Source: Fangia hongkongensis FSC776 = DSM 21703 (GTDB taxonomy: Bacteria; Pseudomonadota; Gammaproteobacteria; Francisellales; Francisellaceae). From it: a stretch of DNA of 64,000 nt. This document shows, in pieces, positions 8,126 through 17,034 of this stretch. The DNA lies in contig NZ_KB902241.1 of the NCBI RefSeq assembly GCF_000379445.1, forward strand, positions 1 through 64,000, given 5' to 3'. Under the pieces are notes generated by a model, which saw only the letters and a list, made by a program, of their open reading frames with translations, was not told where the DNA came from and did not search any database. Made by a program: the position numbers and the translations under genes. Every line of letters starts with the position of its first letter. Position 1 is the first letter of the stretch.

Positions 8126-8311
8126 ATGATTAAGCGCTTAATAATTCTTATCATCACTCTTTTTATTATCATTGGCGCTTGGTTGTACCTTGTTATTAGC
8201 GAATATCAAGCGCTTAAAAAGGCTCAAAATCACCAAACTGTCTCAATACAAAAACTCGTTGAGAACCCAATTGCACTCCCTGCGCTTAATAAAAACATTG
8301 ATACGTTGTAA
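8126..8311 (+). CDS. Small single-pass membrane protein
   Basis: A 61-residue open frame with one strong N-terminal transmembrane segment (LIILIITLFIIIGAWLYLVI, residues ~5-24) after MIKR, then a basic/polar tail, which suggests an N-in, C-out topology. I do not recognise a family. There is no convincing ribosome-binding site, only AT-rich sequence upstream. It lies between grxD and the convergent aldolase gene. It could be a real small inner-membrane protein or a chance frame. Confidence 0.4.
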   Translation: MIKRLIILIITLFIIIGAWLYLVISEYQALKKAQNHQTVSIQKLVENPIALPALNKNIDTL

Positions 8312-8318
8312 GATAAGC

Positions 8319-9026
8319 TTAGCTTGTCACTCGAGCACTCAGTGCTTCAAACTCTTTGTATGGCGTTAAGATTCGATCAAACTGCGATTTGGTTTTTTGA
8401 CAGACAGCTTCAGAAATAGTCACCATGTTTTGATTGGTGCTTTGTGCTAACACCTGTAATTTGCAGCATATCTCCAGATAATATAACCGATAAAGCGCGG
8501 TTTCAATGTCTATTCCTGTTGTTAAAAGCCCATGATTGCGCAGAATCATCACACTTTTGCCTTTTAAGGAGGCAACAATTTCCTCACCTTCATTTTCAAG
8601 CGCAAGTCCATTAAAATCATGATAGGCAACATCATTATAAAAACGAAGTGACTGCTGATTAAAAAACAAAAGTCCTGAGCTTAATGACGAAACGGTAACC
8701 CCATAGGTGCTATGTGTATGCATTGCACTCATACAATGCGCACTATGACGGTAAATTGCAGCATGAATGTTCACGGCCTGTGGCATTACTTTATAAGAAT
8801 TTTGTGAAATGATATTTCCATATAAATCGGTTTTTACTAAATTGTCCGCTGTGACATTTTCAAATGTTACATTGTGCGGTGTGACCAACAGGGTATCTGT
8901 GTCAGGAATTCTAGCACTTAAGTGTGTTGCCAGTAAATCATCCCATCCATAGTAATGAACAATATGATGGGCACTTGCAAGCTTCTGTCTTAAATTTATC
9001 TCTAGCTCTGTAATTTGACTTGGCAT
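8319..9026 (-). CDS. Class II aldolase/adducin family protein
   Basis: A 235-residue protein with class II aldolase features: YYGWDDLLATHLSARIPD near residue 25, LVTPHNVTFENVTADNLVKTDLYGN near 50, and the metal-binding HAAIYRHSAHCMSAMHTHS near 90-108. ILRNHGLLTTG near 162 supplies the third His. Family members act on fuculose/ribulose phosphates or related keto acids; this branch (also adducin-like) often lacks a known substrate. ATG 9026 is preceded by AGG with a 6-nt spacer. It diverges from the SDR gene, so the two may serve one sugar or keto-acid pathway, but that is inference. Confidence 0.85.
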   Translation of the reverse strand: MPSQITELEINLRQKLASAHHIVHYYGWDDLLATHLSARIPDTDTLLVTPHNVTFENVTADNLVKTDLYGNIISQNSYKVMPQAVNIHAAIYRHSAHCMSAMHTHSTYGVTVSSLSSGLLFFNQQSLRFYNDVAYHDFNGLALENEGEEIVASLKGKSVMILRNHGLLTTGIDIETALYRLYYLEICCKLQVLAQSTNQNMVTISEAVCQKTKSQFDRILTPYKEFEALSARVTS

Positions 9027-9093
9027 CTTCAACCTAATATCATCGCGGCAGTAATTGTAATTTTACAAATTTATTGAGAGGAGAGAAAGGAAA

Positions 9094-9831
9094 ATGAGTA
9101 CAAAACAAAAGATACTACTGATCACAGGCGGCAGTAACGGGATTGGTCTTGCCTCTATCAAACGCTTTAAAGCTGCCAATTATTACATCATCAACTTTGA
9201 TATCATGCCATCTAACATTGCTGATGTTGATATTTTGGTAGATCTCAGTAGCCCTAATGCAATTCAAGATGCCTTTGACAAGATTAAGGCGCAATTTCAC
9301 ACAATCGATGCACTTATCTCTAATGCTGGCATTCACTACTCTGGCACAGTAGAGTCCACAAGTATTGATGATTATTACAAGGTGATAAATACCAACCTAA
9401 GCTCATGTTTTTTTGTTCTCAAACACGCTGTTTCCTTAATGAAAGCACATGGTGGAAGAATTGTAACCATCGGCTCAGACCAAAGCTTTATCGGCAAAGG
9501 AAACTCAGCTGCCTATGGGCTGACTAAAGCGGCTATCGCTCAGCTGACAAAAAACATTGCTATTGACTATGCCCAATATAACATAAGCGCAAACTGTGTT
9601 TGCCCCGGCACTATTGATACACCACTTTATCAAAAGGCAGTGAAAAACTACTGTGAGCGCTCTGGCCGCAGTGAAAGTGAAGTACATCAAGAAGAAAAAG
9701 AAACACAGCTCAATACCCGCATTGGCACACCTGAAGAAGTAGCCTCGCTTATCTTCTATTTAATTCATGAGGCTGGAGACTTTATCCTCGGGAGTAATAT
9801 TCTTATTGATGGGGGTTATTGTGCAAAGTAG
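9094..9831 (+). CDS. Short-chain dehydrogenase/reductase (SDR)
   Basis: A 245-residue classical SDR with a Rossmann fold. TGGSNGIG at residues ~11-18 binds the cofactor, followed by LISNAGIHYSG, the catalytic Ser in VTIGSDQSFIG and YGLTKAA with the Tyr-x-x-x-Lys pair. NCVCPGTIDTPLY and ILIDGGYC close the family pattern. An acidic residue after the second strand (FDIM) suggests NAD preference. AAAGGAAA precedes the ATG. The substrate is unknown; it may be a sugar or polyol dehydrogenase working with the divergent aldolase. Confidence 0.85.
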   Translation: MSTKQKILLITGGSNGIGLASIKRFKAANYYIINFDIMPSNIADVDILVDLSSPNAIQDAFDKIKAQFHTIDALISNAGIHYSGTVESTSIDDYYKVINTNLSSCFFVLKHAVSLMKAHGGRIVTIGSDQSFIGKGNSAAYGLTKAAIAQLTKNIAIDYAQYNISANCVCPGTIDTPLYQKAVKNYCERSGRSESEVHQEEKETQLNTRIGTPEEVASLIFYLIHEAGDFILGSNILIDGGYCAK

Positions 9832-9874
9832 ATTAGATCAAATATTGACTGATACTCACTCAGACTATTTCTAT

Positions 9875-10471
9875 TTAAGGCCCAAGTAACCTTGATTTCC
9901 AAGTGACTGCTTCATATGCCTTTGCATTTTCTACCTGTAAAGCACCGTTTCTAACGGCCTCACGGATATAGCAAGGATATGACTCCCCTGCAAGATAAAA
10001 CAGAAAATCTCGCACATCAAAAAATATACACAAGCTAATCACAGCTATCTGACTCCAAAGAAATATGTAAAAATAAACACTTTCACCTTGCGGCCAAGGG
10101 ACAACCCAAAGCAGTACTAACACAGGTCCAAAGCTCAATAGGTGACAAAGACCTAACCCCCTTGTAAAAGGCATAATCTCATCAAGTTTTCGAACAATAC
10201 ACATTGCCAATATTCGTGCAAAAAATATCGCTAAGGTTAGCAGTTTGAAACCAAACAAAGGTGCAATAAACCACTGAGGGAAACACATAATAGGCGCCCA
10301 TAAAATCACCAAAAAAGCACTAGGGCTGCCTGATTTTCTGCAAATTTTTAAGATTTTTCTGTGTTCACTCACAACAACCCACTGACTCTCTAACACCCAC
10401 CATAATGGATATAAAACCTTTCGAAGCAATAAATAGCCGCGATAACTCCCTAGCCTTTTTACTTTTATCAT
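9875..10471 (-). CDS. Polytopic membrane protein of unknown function
   Basis: The 198-residue product has about four hydrophobic segments (around residues 50-85, 115-132 and 135-160) and a basic N-terminus (MIKVKRLGSYRGYLLLRKVL). It is rich in Trp, Leu and Phe. I recognise no family. AGAGG precedes ATG 10471. It lies 36 bp downstream of the FYVE-glycosyltransferase gene on the same strand and is probably co-transcribed with it. A role with that protein is possible but unsupported by motif. Confidence 0.65.
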   Translation of the reverse strand: MIKVKRLGSYRGYLLLRKVLYPLWWVLESQWVVVSEHRKILKICRKSGSPSAFLVILWAPIMCFPQWFIAPLFGFKLLTLAIFFARILAMCIVRKLDEIMPFTRGLGLCHLLSFGPVLVLLWVVPWPQGESVYFYIFLWSQIAVISLCIFFDVRDFLFYLAGESYPCYIREAVRNGALQVENAKAYEAVTWKSRLLGP

Positions 10472-10507
10472 ACTTTATACCTCTATATTCAATTTCAGCA
10501 AAATAAT

Positions 10508-12700
10508 TTAAACACTTACCAACCCATGACAAGGCGCACAAAGTTTCATTGGGTTTTCATATTTAGCCCAGATATCTTGCTCTTCAAGTGCTGTTCGAAT
10601 GTTTATTTTATCAAGTGTATATTTATCCAAGCATTTATCACAAAATATATTTCCGCATCGCCGACAATGATGCCTGCGAGTAAAGAAATCAAATGAACGA
10701 GTACAGCTATCACTCATACAAGAAGAAGCTTTGCTATCAGGTAAATAAATAAATTTTCTCTGTGCTTTTGAGGCCCCTTCTTTCTGAGTCATGCCTATAA
10801 GGTGCTGTGAAGCAATTTGACTTATATTGCGATCTAATGCCCCATATTTGCTTTTACAAAAATCCGCAATTTTCCTTTGTTTATCTTTTGGCACTTTCAG
10901 CTCATTGAGTTTCTCCTCAATATATTGAGGAATGTGCGCTAGAAACTTCGCGCTTTTAAGAATAGCTTGATACAAAGGACCTTGTTGATTGCGACAAATG
11001 CGAATGATATTCTCACATAGCCATTTTTGATGATGTGATGAGGTTTTAGCGACATCAAGAACACTATTTATAAAAAACTCATTCACATTGCCTGAAATAC
11101 TGCCATATTTGAGGCTATCTAGCTCACTTACAGTCAGTGTTGAAGTTGCCAACATCAAATTATCAGCATCCAAAAAGTCCTGTTTATAGCGATTTTTATA
11201 GGAAGTTGTCTGATAAAATAAGGTTGCAGCATATAGCATAGGCAAACAAAGTGCTATTGTTAACAAAATACCCTCTCCCTCTCTACTGCGTAAATCCTTA
11301 ATCAATAAAGGTGACTCAATGGGTATATCCAGATTATGTGTTTCAATATCCTCCCGCCATGTTCCCCAAAATGTTCCATCAATATGCTTTTTAAATTTTT
11401 GTAACACCAAACAGCTAGGCAAATCTTTTTCCATGGAGTTTTTCATCATTAAATAGACATGAACAGACCCAGGCCCTACTGAAATTGAGTTATAAGTTCT
11501 CTGAAACTTTTCACGGGGATCATCACTTTGAAACGTGCTAACTTTTCCTTGAAACCTTTGTGCATCAAATGGGCTTAAGTATAGTTGCCTTTCCAAATCA
11601 CGATAATTTTTAATTGGGATATCGGTATCTGGATTGGTTAATCTTGCAATGGCTAAAGGCACATCATGCTTACGAATATTTGGATTCACATACCCTGTCT
11701 GTGACAAATAAGGCTGACTACTCGGCGTCATATTTGCAAATAAAGTAATATAGCGTGAAAATTGAGAAAACTCTGATTTTTGCCTTTGCTTTAAAGATGG
11801 GTTTGACGTTTTAATAATAATCTGAGTTAGATGTATTGCTAAAAAAAGTATTAATACATCTTGTGCACCATGCTCTTGCCATTTACTCATATCTATCTGA
11901 AAAGGATTTGATTTCATTTTTTCCATACGTCTATGTACAGATTGACTCTTATTGACATCATACTTTGTCGACATCAAAAATGAGTTGTTTCTCATATACG
12001 CTGTAGCAAACTGGGTTGTACTTTCAACCACTAAATCTTCTGAGGAAAGCTTTTTTGTGATATTTTCATCTTGATCCGTATAAAGACCACCATACTTTAG
12101 CAGAGCAACAAGACGAAGGAGACTGACAAAAGAGGCGTAGTTATTATATGAGAGATTCTCCACCAAAGTATCAGATGAAGCATAATCTTGTGTTGTTGAT
12201 TTGAATCCATATTGATCTGGTTTATAGCTAAACCCTATAATGGAAGCGAAGCGGTTAAATGTGTAGAGCATTAGCTTTGGAATATCGCGTTTGACATGCT
12301 GTCCATACTCAGGTGCTCTTAGATAATTACTGGCATTAATTTGCCGATTATAGATGGGATTGTCGCCATTAAATATCTTCACATGATTAATGGCAACATA
12401 TTCCAATAGCTCTTTAATGTTTCTAATTTCAAAATTTTTTACGCTTTTAGTCGTTTCTGTTCCATACAAACTATCTAGCTGCTCCAACACCAACTTCTTT
12501 GAGTTTGTCCAAAAAATCACTTTGAAATCAGGTTGTTTTTTGGCTAATAAAATTGAGTGACGAACAGATTTAACAAGTGGCTTGCCACCCACCCAAAACT
12601 GATGGATTACTTTTGGAATCTCTACTGCTTTCTTACGCCCTTTGGGAAAGTACTTTAACTCATCCTTTTCTGGCACATCACAAACACGAAAGTATGTCAT
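10508..12700 (-). CDS. Glycosyltransferase with C-terminal FYVE zinc finger (probable host-directed effector)
   Basis: A 730-residue protein. Residues ~28-70 (PKVIHQFWVGGKP, PDFKVIFWTN) and ~188-215 (SLLRLVALLKYGGLYTDQDE) match the DXD-type glycosyltransferase fold of the TcdA/TcdB and Och1-like families, with the D-x-D at ~209-211. Residues ~656-727 form a near-canonical FYVE finger. RRHHCRRCGNIFCDKC carries the basic PI3P-binding signature, and eight cysteines sit at ~661, 666, 679, 682, 687, 690, 721 and 724. The usual WxxD is YLPD and the first Cys pair is spaced by four. FYVE domains bind phosphatidylinositol 3-phosphate on eukaryotic endosomes, so the natural reading is an injected enzyme that targets itself to host endosomes or vacuoles. 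ATG 12700 follows AGGAG; an upstream in-frame ATG lacks one. No secretion signal is visible. Confidence 0.85.
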   Translation of the reverse strand: MTYFRVCDVPEKDELKYFPKGRKKAVEIPKVIHQFWVGGKPLVKSVRHSILLAKKQPDFKVIFWTNSKKLVLEQLDSLYGTETTKSVKNFEIRNIKELLEYVAINHVKIFNGDNPIYNRQINASNYLRAPEYGQHVKRDIPKLMLYTFNRFASIIGFSYKPDQYGFKSTTQDYASSDTLVENLSYNNYASFVSLLRLVALLKYGGLYTDQDENITKKLSSEDLVVESTTQFATAYMRNNSFLMSTKYDVNKSQSVHRRMEKMKSNPFQIDMSKWQEHGAQDVLILFLAIHLTQIIIKTSNPSLKQRQKSEFSQFSRYITLFANMTPSSQPYLSQTGYVNPNIRKHDVPLAIARLTNPDTDIPIKNYRDLERQLYLSPFDAQRFQGKVSTFQSDDPREKFQRTYNSISVGPGSVHVYLMMKNSMEKDLPSCLVLQKFKKHIDGTFWGTWREDIETHNLDIPIESPLLIKDLRSREGEGILLTIALCLPMLYAATLFYQTTSYKNRYKQDFLDADNLMLATSTLTVSELDSLKYGSISGNVNEFFINSVLDVAKTSSHHQKWLCENIIRICRNQQGPLYQAILKSAKFLAHIPQYIEEKLNELKVPKDKQRKIADFCKSKYGALDRNISQIASQHLIGMTQKEGASKAQRKFIYLPDSKASSCMSDSCTRSFDFFTRRHHCRRCGNIFCDKCLDKYTLDKINIRTALEEQDIWAKYENPMKLCAPCHGLVSV

Positions 12701-13033
12701 TATTGATATTTCTCCTAAATTGTTACCGCATATCAAGCGCTTTTTGTGATCAGCGATTCATAGGCGGCATTTATCCTTTCCATGATATTTTGCGTTATGT
12801 CACTTGCATGCTCGATTACAACTGCTTTCTTATATTTAAAGCACTGTAATTTGTCATGATGTACAATTGATATAACCATTGATATGACAACATACCAGAG
12901 GCAGGAATTTTAGGGCTTCGAATCGCGCTGCCTCTAGTATGTCTTATTTAAATTAACCCTTTGAATCACCCGCGTAAACCAGCTAAATCTAAACAGCTGT
13001 TAAGTAGATGTGAACGTTAAAAGAGAAATGTGT
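12701..13033. other. Intergenic region between the FYVE-glycosyltransferase and priA
   Basis: This 333-bp gap has no credible gene. It contains the promoter region of the leftward glycosyltransferase gene, a long inverted repeat (12891-12941) and AT-rich sequence after the priA stop. The T-loop-like string TTCGAATC inside the hairpin does not belong to a tRNA. Confidence 0.5.
12891..12941. repeat. Long inverted repeat (14-bp arms)
   Basis: CATACCAGAGGCAG (12891-12904) and CTGCCTCTAGTATG (12928-12941) pair over 14 positions with one mismatch that becomes G-U in one RNA orientation. The 23-nt loop includes TTCGAATCGCG. It is followed on the plus strand by GTCTTATTT rather than a clean T-run. 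It lies ~90 bp beyond the priA stop (read leftward) and ~190 bp upstream of the glycosyltransferase start. It could be a terminator-like end for priA, an operator, or a copy of a dispersed repeat. Confidence 0.6.
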
Positions 13034-15208
13034 TTATTTCATTTCAATTGGATCGATATCAATGATAATTTTAACTTTCCTTTGCTGGTAAATAAATGCA
13101 CGCATTGCATGGAGCGTTTGCTGTAGCGGCTGCCTACTCTCTGCCGTTAACATCACGCTTTGCAGATATTTCCCTGCACTTCTCTCGTGAATTGCTGATA
13201 TAGGGCCAACGATATTCACAGATAACTGATTACTCTCTATAACCTGTTTGATATGACTTACCATTCCACTGGCACTACTTAGCACAAGTTCCTTTTGTTG
13301 TGCTTGAACATAAAGATAAACTTGATAGAAAAAAGGCGGATACTCCAAATACTGTCTTGTCAGTAAAAGTGAATCTAGAAACTTTTGATATTGACCGTTT
13401 AAAATCAGATTCAGCATCGGGTTATCTACCTGATAGCTTTGTACAGAAATATCTCCTTTTTCACCAGCTCTCCCTCCACGCCCTGCCACTTGCGTAATAA
13501 GCTGAGCTGTTCTTTCGATGCTATGGAAATCTTGTGAATAAAATCCACTATCGGCATTAACAATACCCACTAAAGCAACATGCTTAAAATCATGCCCCTT
13601 AGCGATCATTTGCGTGCCAATAATAATATCCGTTTTTTGCTTGGCAATACGATCAAGCTGCGCCTCAAGCACGCCTTTTTTCTGTGTTATTGTCCTATCT
13701 AATCGCGTAATTCGCGCATTTGGAAACGCTTCTGCCAAATATTGCTCTAACTTTTCTGTGCCATGACCGATGTCAATAAGTGCATCAGAGTGACAGTTTG
13801 GACACTGATGATAAATCTTTTGTGCTTTAGCGCAAAAATGGCAAGATAAATGCTGTGGGTGCATATGAAGCGTGTAGGGTTTATCACAAGCCTCACACAT
13901 CGCACACCAACCACAATCATTACATACAAGCGTATGGGCAAATCCGCGTCGATTAACAAAAATAAGCGCCTGTTTATTTTGCTTAATACATCTATCAATC
14001 TTATGCTTAAGCGTATTTGACAGCCCTGAGGTGACTTTCTGTTTCTGTAAATCAATCAAATTAACATCATTATCTGTATCACTTAAAGCGCGCTTAGAGA
14101 GTTGTATTAATTCGTACTTTTTAGTCACCGTTGCATGGTAATAGCTTTCAATTGAGGGCGTTGCACTACCAAGAATAATAGGGATATTAAGCTGGTGCGC
14201 CTTCATAATGGCAACATCGCGCGCGTGATAATAGACACCGCTTTGCTGCTTAAAGGATGCATCATGCTCTTCATCAACAATAATCATTGCCAAATCTTTA
14301 AACTGATATAAAAGACCTGCACGCGTTGCAATGACGATTTTAATAGTGCCCTCTTTTACCCCAAACCAATAATTAAGGCGCATTTGATCAGATACTTTAG
14401 AACTAATCGCAGCAACAGGCACATTAAAGCGCTCATTAAAGCGTGCCAATGTTTGAGGTGTTAGATTAATCTCTGGCACTAAGACCAGAACTTGTTTATT
14501 TTGATTGATAAGTGGAGCAATGCTCTGTAGATAAACTTCCGTCTTGCCACTTCCTGTCACACCATACAATAAGCTGCAATGAAATGCCCCTATCTCATTT
14601 TGAATCCTATCAACTGCAAGCTTTTGCTCTACATTCAAGCTTTTGGGTTCATCTTGAGCCTCTTTGGTTAGATGATACGTCACATCCTTTGTATAACTTT
14701 CAATAACCTCTAAATCTAAAAGCGCCTGCATAGTTGGTTTTGTAATTCCCTGTACTGCAAGCTCTTTTTGTGATTGATCTTCTTTAGCTAATAACTCAAC
14801 AAGCAACCTTTGCTTTGTTGCACGTTTAGAGAGTGGGACACTTTTGTTCACTAAGCGATAATAAACTTCCTTGGAAACATTCGCTTTTTCATCACTTAAC
14901 AACAACTTCGGTAGCGCTATTTTTAAAACCTGATAAATGGGCACATGATAATACTCACTCATCCACTTGATAAGCTTTATGCTTTCTCTAGAGAAAAGCG
15001 GCTTTTTATCAATCAACTTAATAATTGATTTCACCTTAGTTTGATCATATTCACAGTGATCAGATACACTCAAAGCGACACCAATTAATTTACGCTTGCC
15101 AAAAGGCACCAGTACACGTGAGAAAGGTATTATCGTCTCTTTATGATCATAAAAATAATCAAGCCCATCAAAAAAAGGACCTTGAAGGGCAACTTTAACA
15201 AAGGGCAA
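13034..15208 (-). CDS. priA: Primosomal protein N' (replication restart helicase)
   Basis: A 724-residue PriA, a superfamily 2 3'-5' DNA helicase that reloads DnaB at stalled forks. The N-terminal 3'-DNA-binding region (FFDGLDYFYDHKETIIPFSR, VPFGKRKLIGVAL) is followed by Walker A YGVTGSGKTEVYL near 217 and the DEEHD box. Zinc-binding cysteines lie at CNDCGWCAMCEACDKPY and CHFCAKAQKIYHQCPNC, inserted in the helicase core as usual for PriA. IIGTQMIAKGHDF and QVAGRGGR are motifs V-VI. It starts 1 bp after the upstream transporter gene's stop, so the two are co-transcribed. Confidence 0.97.
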   Translation of the reverse strand: MPFVKVALQGPFFDGLDYFYDHKETIIPFSRVLVPFGKRKLIGVALSVSDHCEYDQTKVKSIIKLIDKKPLFSRESIKLIKWMSEYYHVPIYQVLKIALPKLLLSDEKANVSKEVYYRLVNKSVPLSKRATKQRLLVELLAKEDQSQKELAVQGITKPTMQALLDLEVIESYTKDVTYHLTKEAQDEPKSLNVEQKLAVDRIQNEIGAFHCSLLYGVTGSGKTEVYLQSIAPLINQNKQVLVLVPEINLTPQTLARFNERFNVPVAAISSKVSDQMRLNYWFGVKEGTIKIVIATRAGLLYQFKDLAMIIVDEEHDASFKQQSGVYYHARDVAIMKAHQLNIPIILGSATPSIESYYHATVTKKYELIQLSKRALSDTDNDVNLIDLQKQKVTSGLSNTLKHKIDRCIKQNKQALIFVNRRGFAHTLVCNDCGWCAMCEACDKPYTLHMHPQHLSCHFCAKAQKIYHQCPNCHSDALIDIGHGTEKLEQYLAEAFPNARITRLDRTITQKKGVLEAQLDRIAKQKTDIIIGTQMIAKGHDFKHVALVGIVNADSGFYSQDFHSIERTAQLITQVAGRGGRAGEKGDISVQSYQVDNPMLNLILNGQYQKFLDSLLLTRQYLEYPPFFYQVYLYVQAQQKELVLSSASGMVSHIKQVIESNQLSVNIVGPISAIHERSAGKYLQSVMLTAESRQPLQQTLHAMRAFIYQQRKVKIIIDIDPIEMK

Positions 15209-15209
15209 A

Positions 15210-16460
15210 TTATTTGACTCGCTTAATAATACTATTTAGCACAATAAAAATTAATGTGATGATACTGCCAACAGCAAGCACATAAGAAGGAGCACTGACA
15301 TCATGTGTCACTTTAATCACTGATAAAACAATCAAAGGTGTCAAGCCGCCAAAAACAGCAAAACCTAAATTGTAGGCAAAGCCAATACCAGTATAACGCA
15401 CATCTTGTTGATACAATTCAACCAATATTGCTGGAATGTTACCCCAACAAAAAGCGCAAACAATGGCGCTTAAGAGGATTGCATAAAAATAATAGCTCGC
15501 CTGAGAGATGTAAATACCGTAAATCACTGTTGGTAAAAATAACAGCAAAACACAACTGATCACAAGTAATACGGTTTTACTCATTTTATCCGCACAAAAG
15601 CCAATCGCAATACATAAAATAGAAAGGATAATGACTCCAAGACTATTCATCCAAATAAAGTTGCTCAGTTTTAAAGATAGTACTTTAGAGATATATGATG
15701 GCAAAAAGATAAATAAAGTGACAAAGGCAAGTGCTCCAAAAGAGACTAAGACCGTGCCATAGATGAAATTCCAAAGCTGTGTTTTAAGGAGCTTTGTCAC
15801 AGGCAAGGCAAACTCTTTTTCAATAAAGGGACGAAAACTTTTAATATCCATCAGCTGGCGTCTTAAATAATAGGCAACAAGTCCAAAAATACCGCCTAGA
15901 ATAAAGGGTATACGCCATGCCCAATCAAGCATTACTTGATGCGTGTATATCGTTAACAGCACCGCCTCCACAATAAACCCAACAGCCACACCTGCAATTA
16001 AAAAGCAAAATATTGTCCCGGTCATAAAGCCTTTTTTCTCCGGTGCAATCTCACTGATATAAGTAATAGCGCCTGGAATTTCACCGCCAACTGAAATACC
16101 TTGGAATATGCGAAAAATCACCAGTAATACTGGCGCTAATGCCCCAATTGTTTCATAGGTTGGCAACAAACCAATTAAAAGTGTCGAAAGCGCCATCATT
16201 AAAATCGAAATGGTAAAGGTTTTCTTTCTGCCATATTTATCACCAAAGTGTCCAAAAATAAGGCCACCGAAAGGTCTTGCAAAATAACCTACCGCATAAG
16301 CACTAAAAACGGCTAAAAGACCATTTATACTTGAAGTTTCGGGGAAAAAAAGCTGAGATAAATACCCAGCTAAAAGCGCATAGATGATAAAATCGTAAAA
16401 CTCTAAAAGCCCACCTAATGATGACAGCGTTAACGCTTTTTTATGCTCTCTCAATAACAT
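15210..16460 (-). CDS. MFS transporter, metabolite:proton symporter (MHS/ProP-like) type
   Basis: A 416-residue protein with about 12 membrane segments. GGLLEFYDFIIYALLAGYLSQLFFP and AVGYFARPFGGLIFGHFGDKYGRKK are hallmarks of the MHS family (proline/betaine, dicarboxylate and sugar-acid symporters). FRIFQGISVGGEIPGAITYISEIAP is the second family motif. AGGAT precedes ATG 16460. It is directly upstream of priA with a 1-bp gap, which looks incidental. Substrate unknown; amino acid or organic acid uptake is likely. Confidence 0.85.
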   Translation of the reverse strand: MLLREHKKALTLSSLGGLLEFYDFIIYALLAGYLSQLFFPETSSINGLLAVFSAYAVGYFARPFGGLIFGHFGDKYGRKKTFTISILMMALSTLLIGLLPTYETIGALAPVLLVIFRIFQGISVGGEIPGAITYISEIAPEKKGFMTGTIFCFLIAGVAVGFIVEAVLLTIYTHQVMLDWAWRIPFILGGIFGLVAYYLRRQLMDIKSFRPFIEKEFALPVTKLLKTQLWNFIYGTVLVSFGALAFVTLFIFLPSYISKVLSLKLSNFIWMNSLGVIILSILCIAIGFCADKMSKTVLLVISCVLLLFLPTVIYGIYISQASYYFYAILLSAIVCAFCWGNIPAILVELYQQDVRYTGIGFAYNLGFAVFGGLTPLIVLSVIKVTHDVSAPSYVLAVGSIITLIFIVLNSIIKRVK

Positions 16461-16662
16461 TAAACTATCCTAAATTATATGTATTTATCTTAGTTAACAT
16501 ACGCTATCTGGCTGGCATACACCATATCAAATTATAGCGAAAAATAATATAGGCGCTATTTCCCCATTTTTTAATATTTGTTAGCATAATCACACTCAAA
16601 TTTCACCAAATCGTACATACATTGTATACCTAAGTAAAAATTGTATTAACAATGTATTTTTT

Positions 16663-17034
16663 TTATTTGTTACTCAAAGCTTCTTGTATTACTTCTTCAG
16701 CACCAATTAATGGCAAAATCCTCAATATAACCTCTTTAAATACGCCTTTTTCTGCTTTAGCAATGAACTTACACTTTCTATCTTTCCAAGATAAGGTTTG
16801 CACAATTGAAGCAGCCACAACAGATTTACTCTCTAAATTGTTAATATGTACTTCGGTAATACCACCACGAATGGATGTGCTGACTGGACAGCAAATCAGT
16901 GTAGCAGTTTTTTGATTATATTCTTTAGAAGATAGGACAAAAGCAGGGCGGTACTTCCCTATTTCTTTGCCTTTTGTGGGTTCAAAATCAAGCCAAACAA
17001 TATCATTTCTTTGAGGAATATACTGCTCAGTCAT
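16663..17034 (-). CDS. mazF: MazF/PemK-type mRNA interferase toxin
   Basis: A 123-residue toxin of the MazF/PemK (CcdB-fold) family: IVWLDFEPTKGKEIGKYRPAFVLS near the N-terminus with the conserved RPA, then ICCPVSTSIRGG and VAASIVQTLSW near the middle. Members cleave mRNA at short sequences when the antitoxin is degraded. The true start is ATG 17034, giving an 8-bp overlap with the antitoxin gene. The pair is autoregulated in most studied cases. Confidence 0.92.
   Translation of the reverse strand: MTEQYIPQRNDIVWLDFEPTKGKEIGKYRPAFVLSSKEYNQKTATLICCPVSTSIRGGITEVHINNLESKSVVAASIVQTLSWKDRKCKFIAKAEKGVFKEVILRILPLIGAEEVIQEALSNK

Noticed and set aside
12911-12930. TTCGAATC string resembling a tRNA T-loop
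   Set aside because: No acceptor, anticodon or D arm can be drawn around it, and no CCA end is present. It lies in the loop of the inverted repeat.
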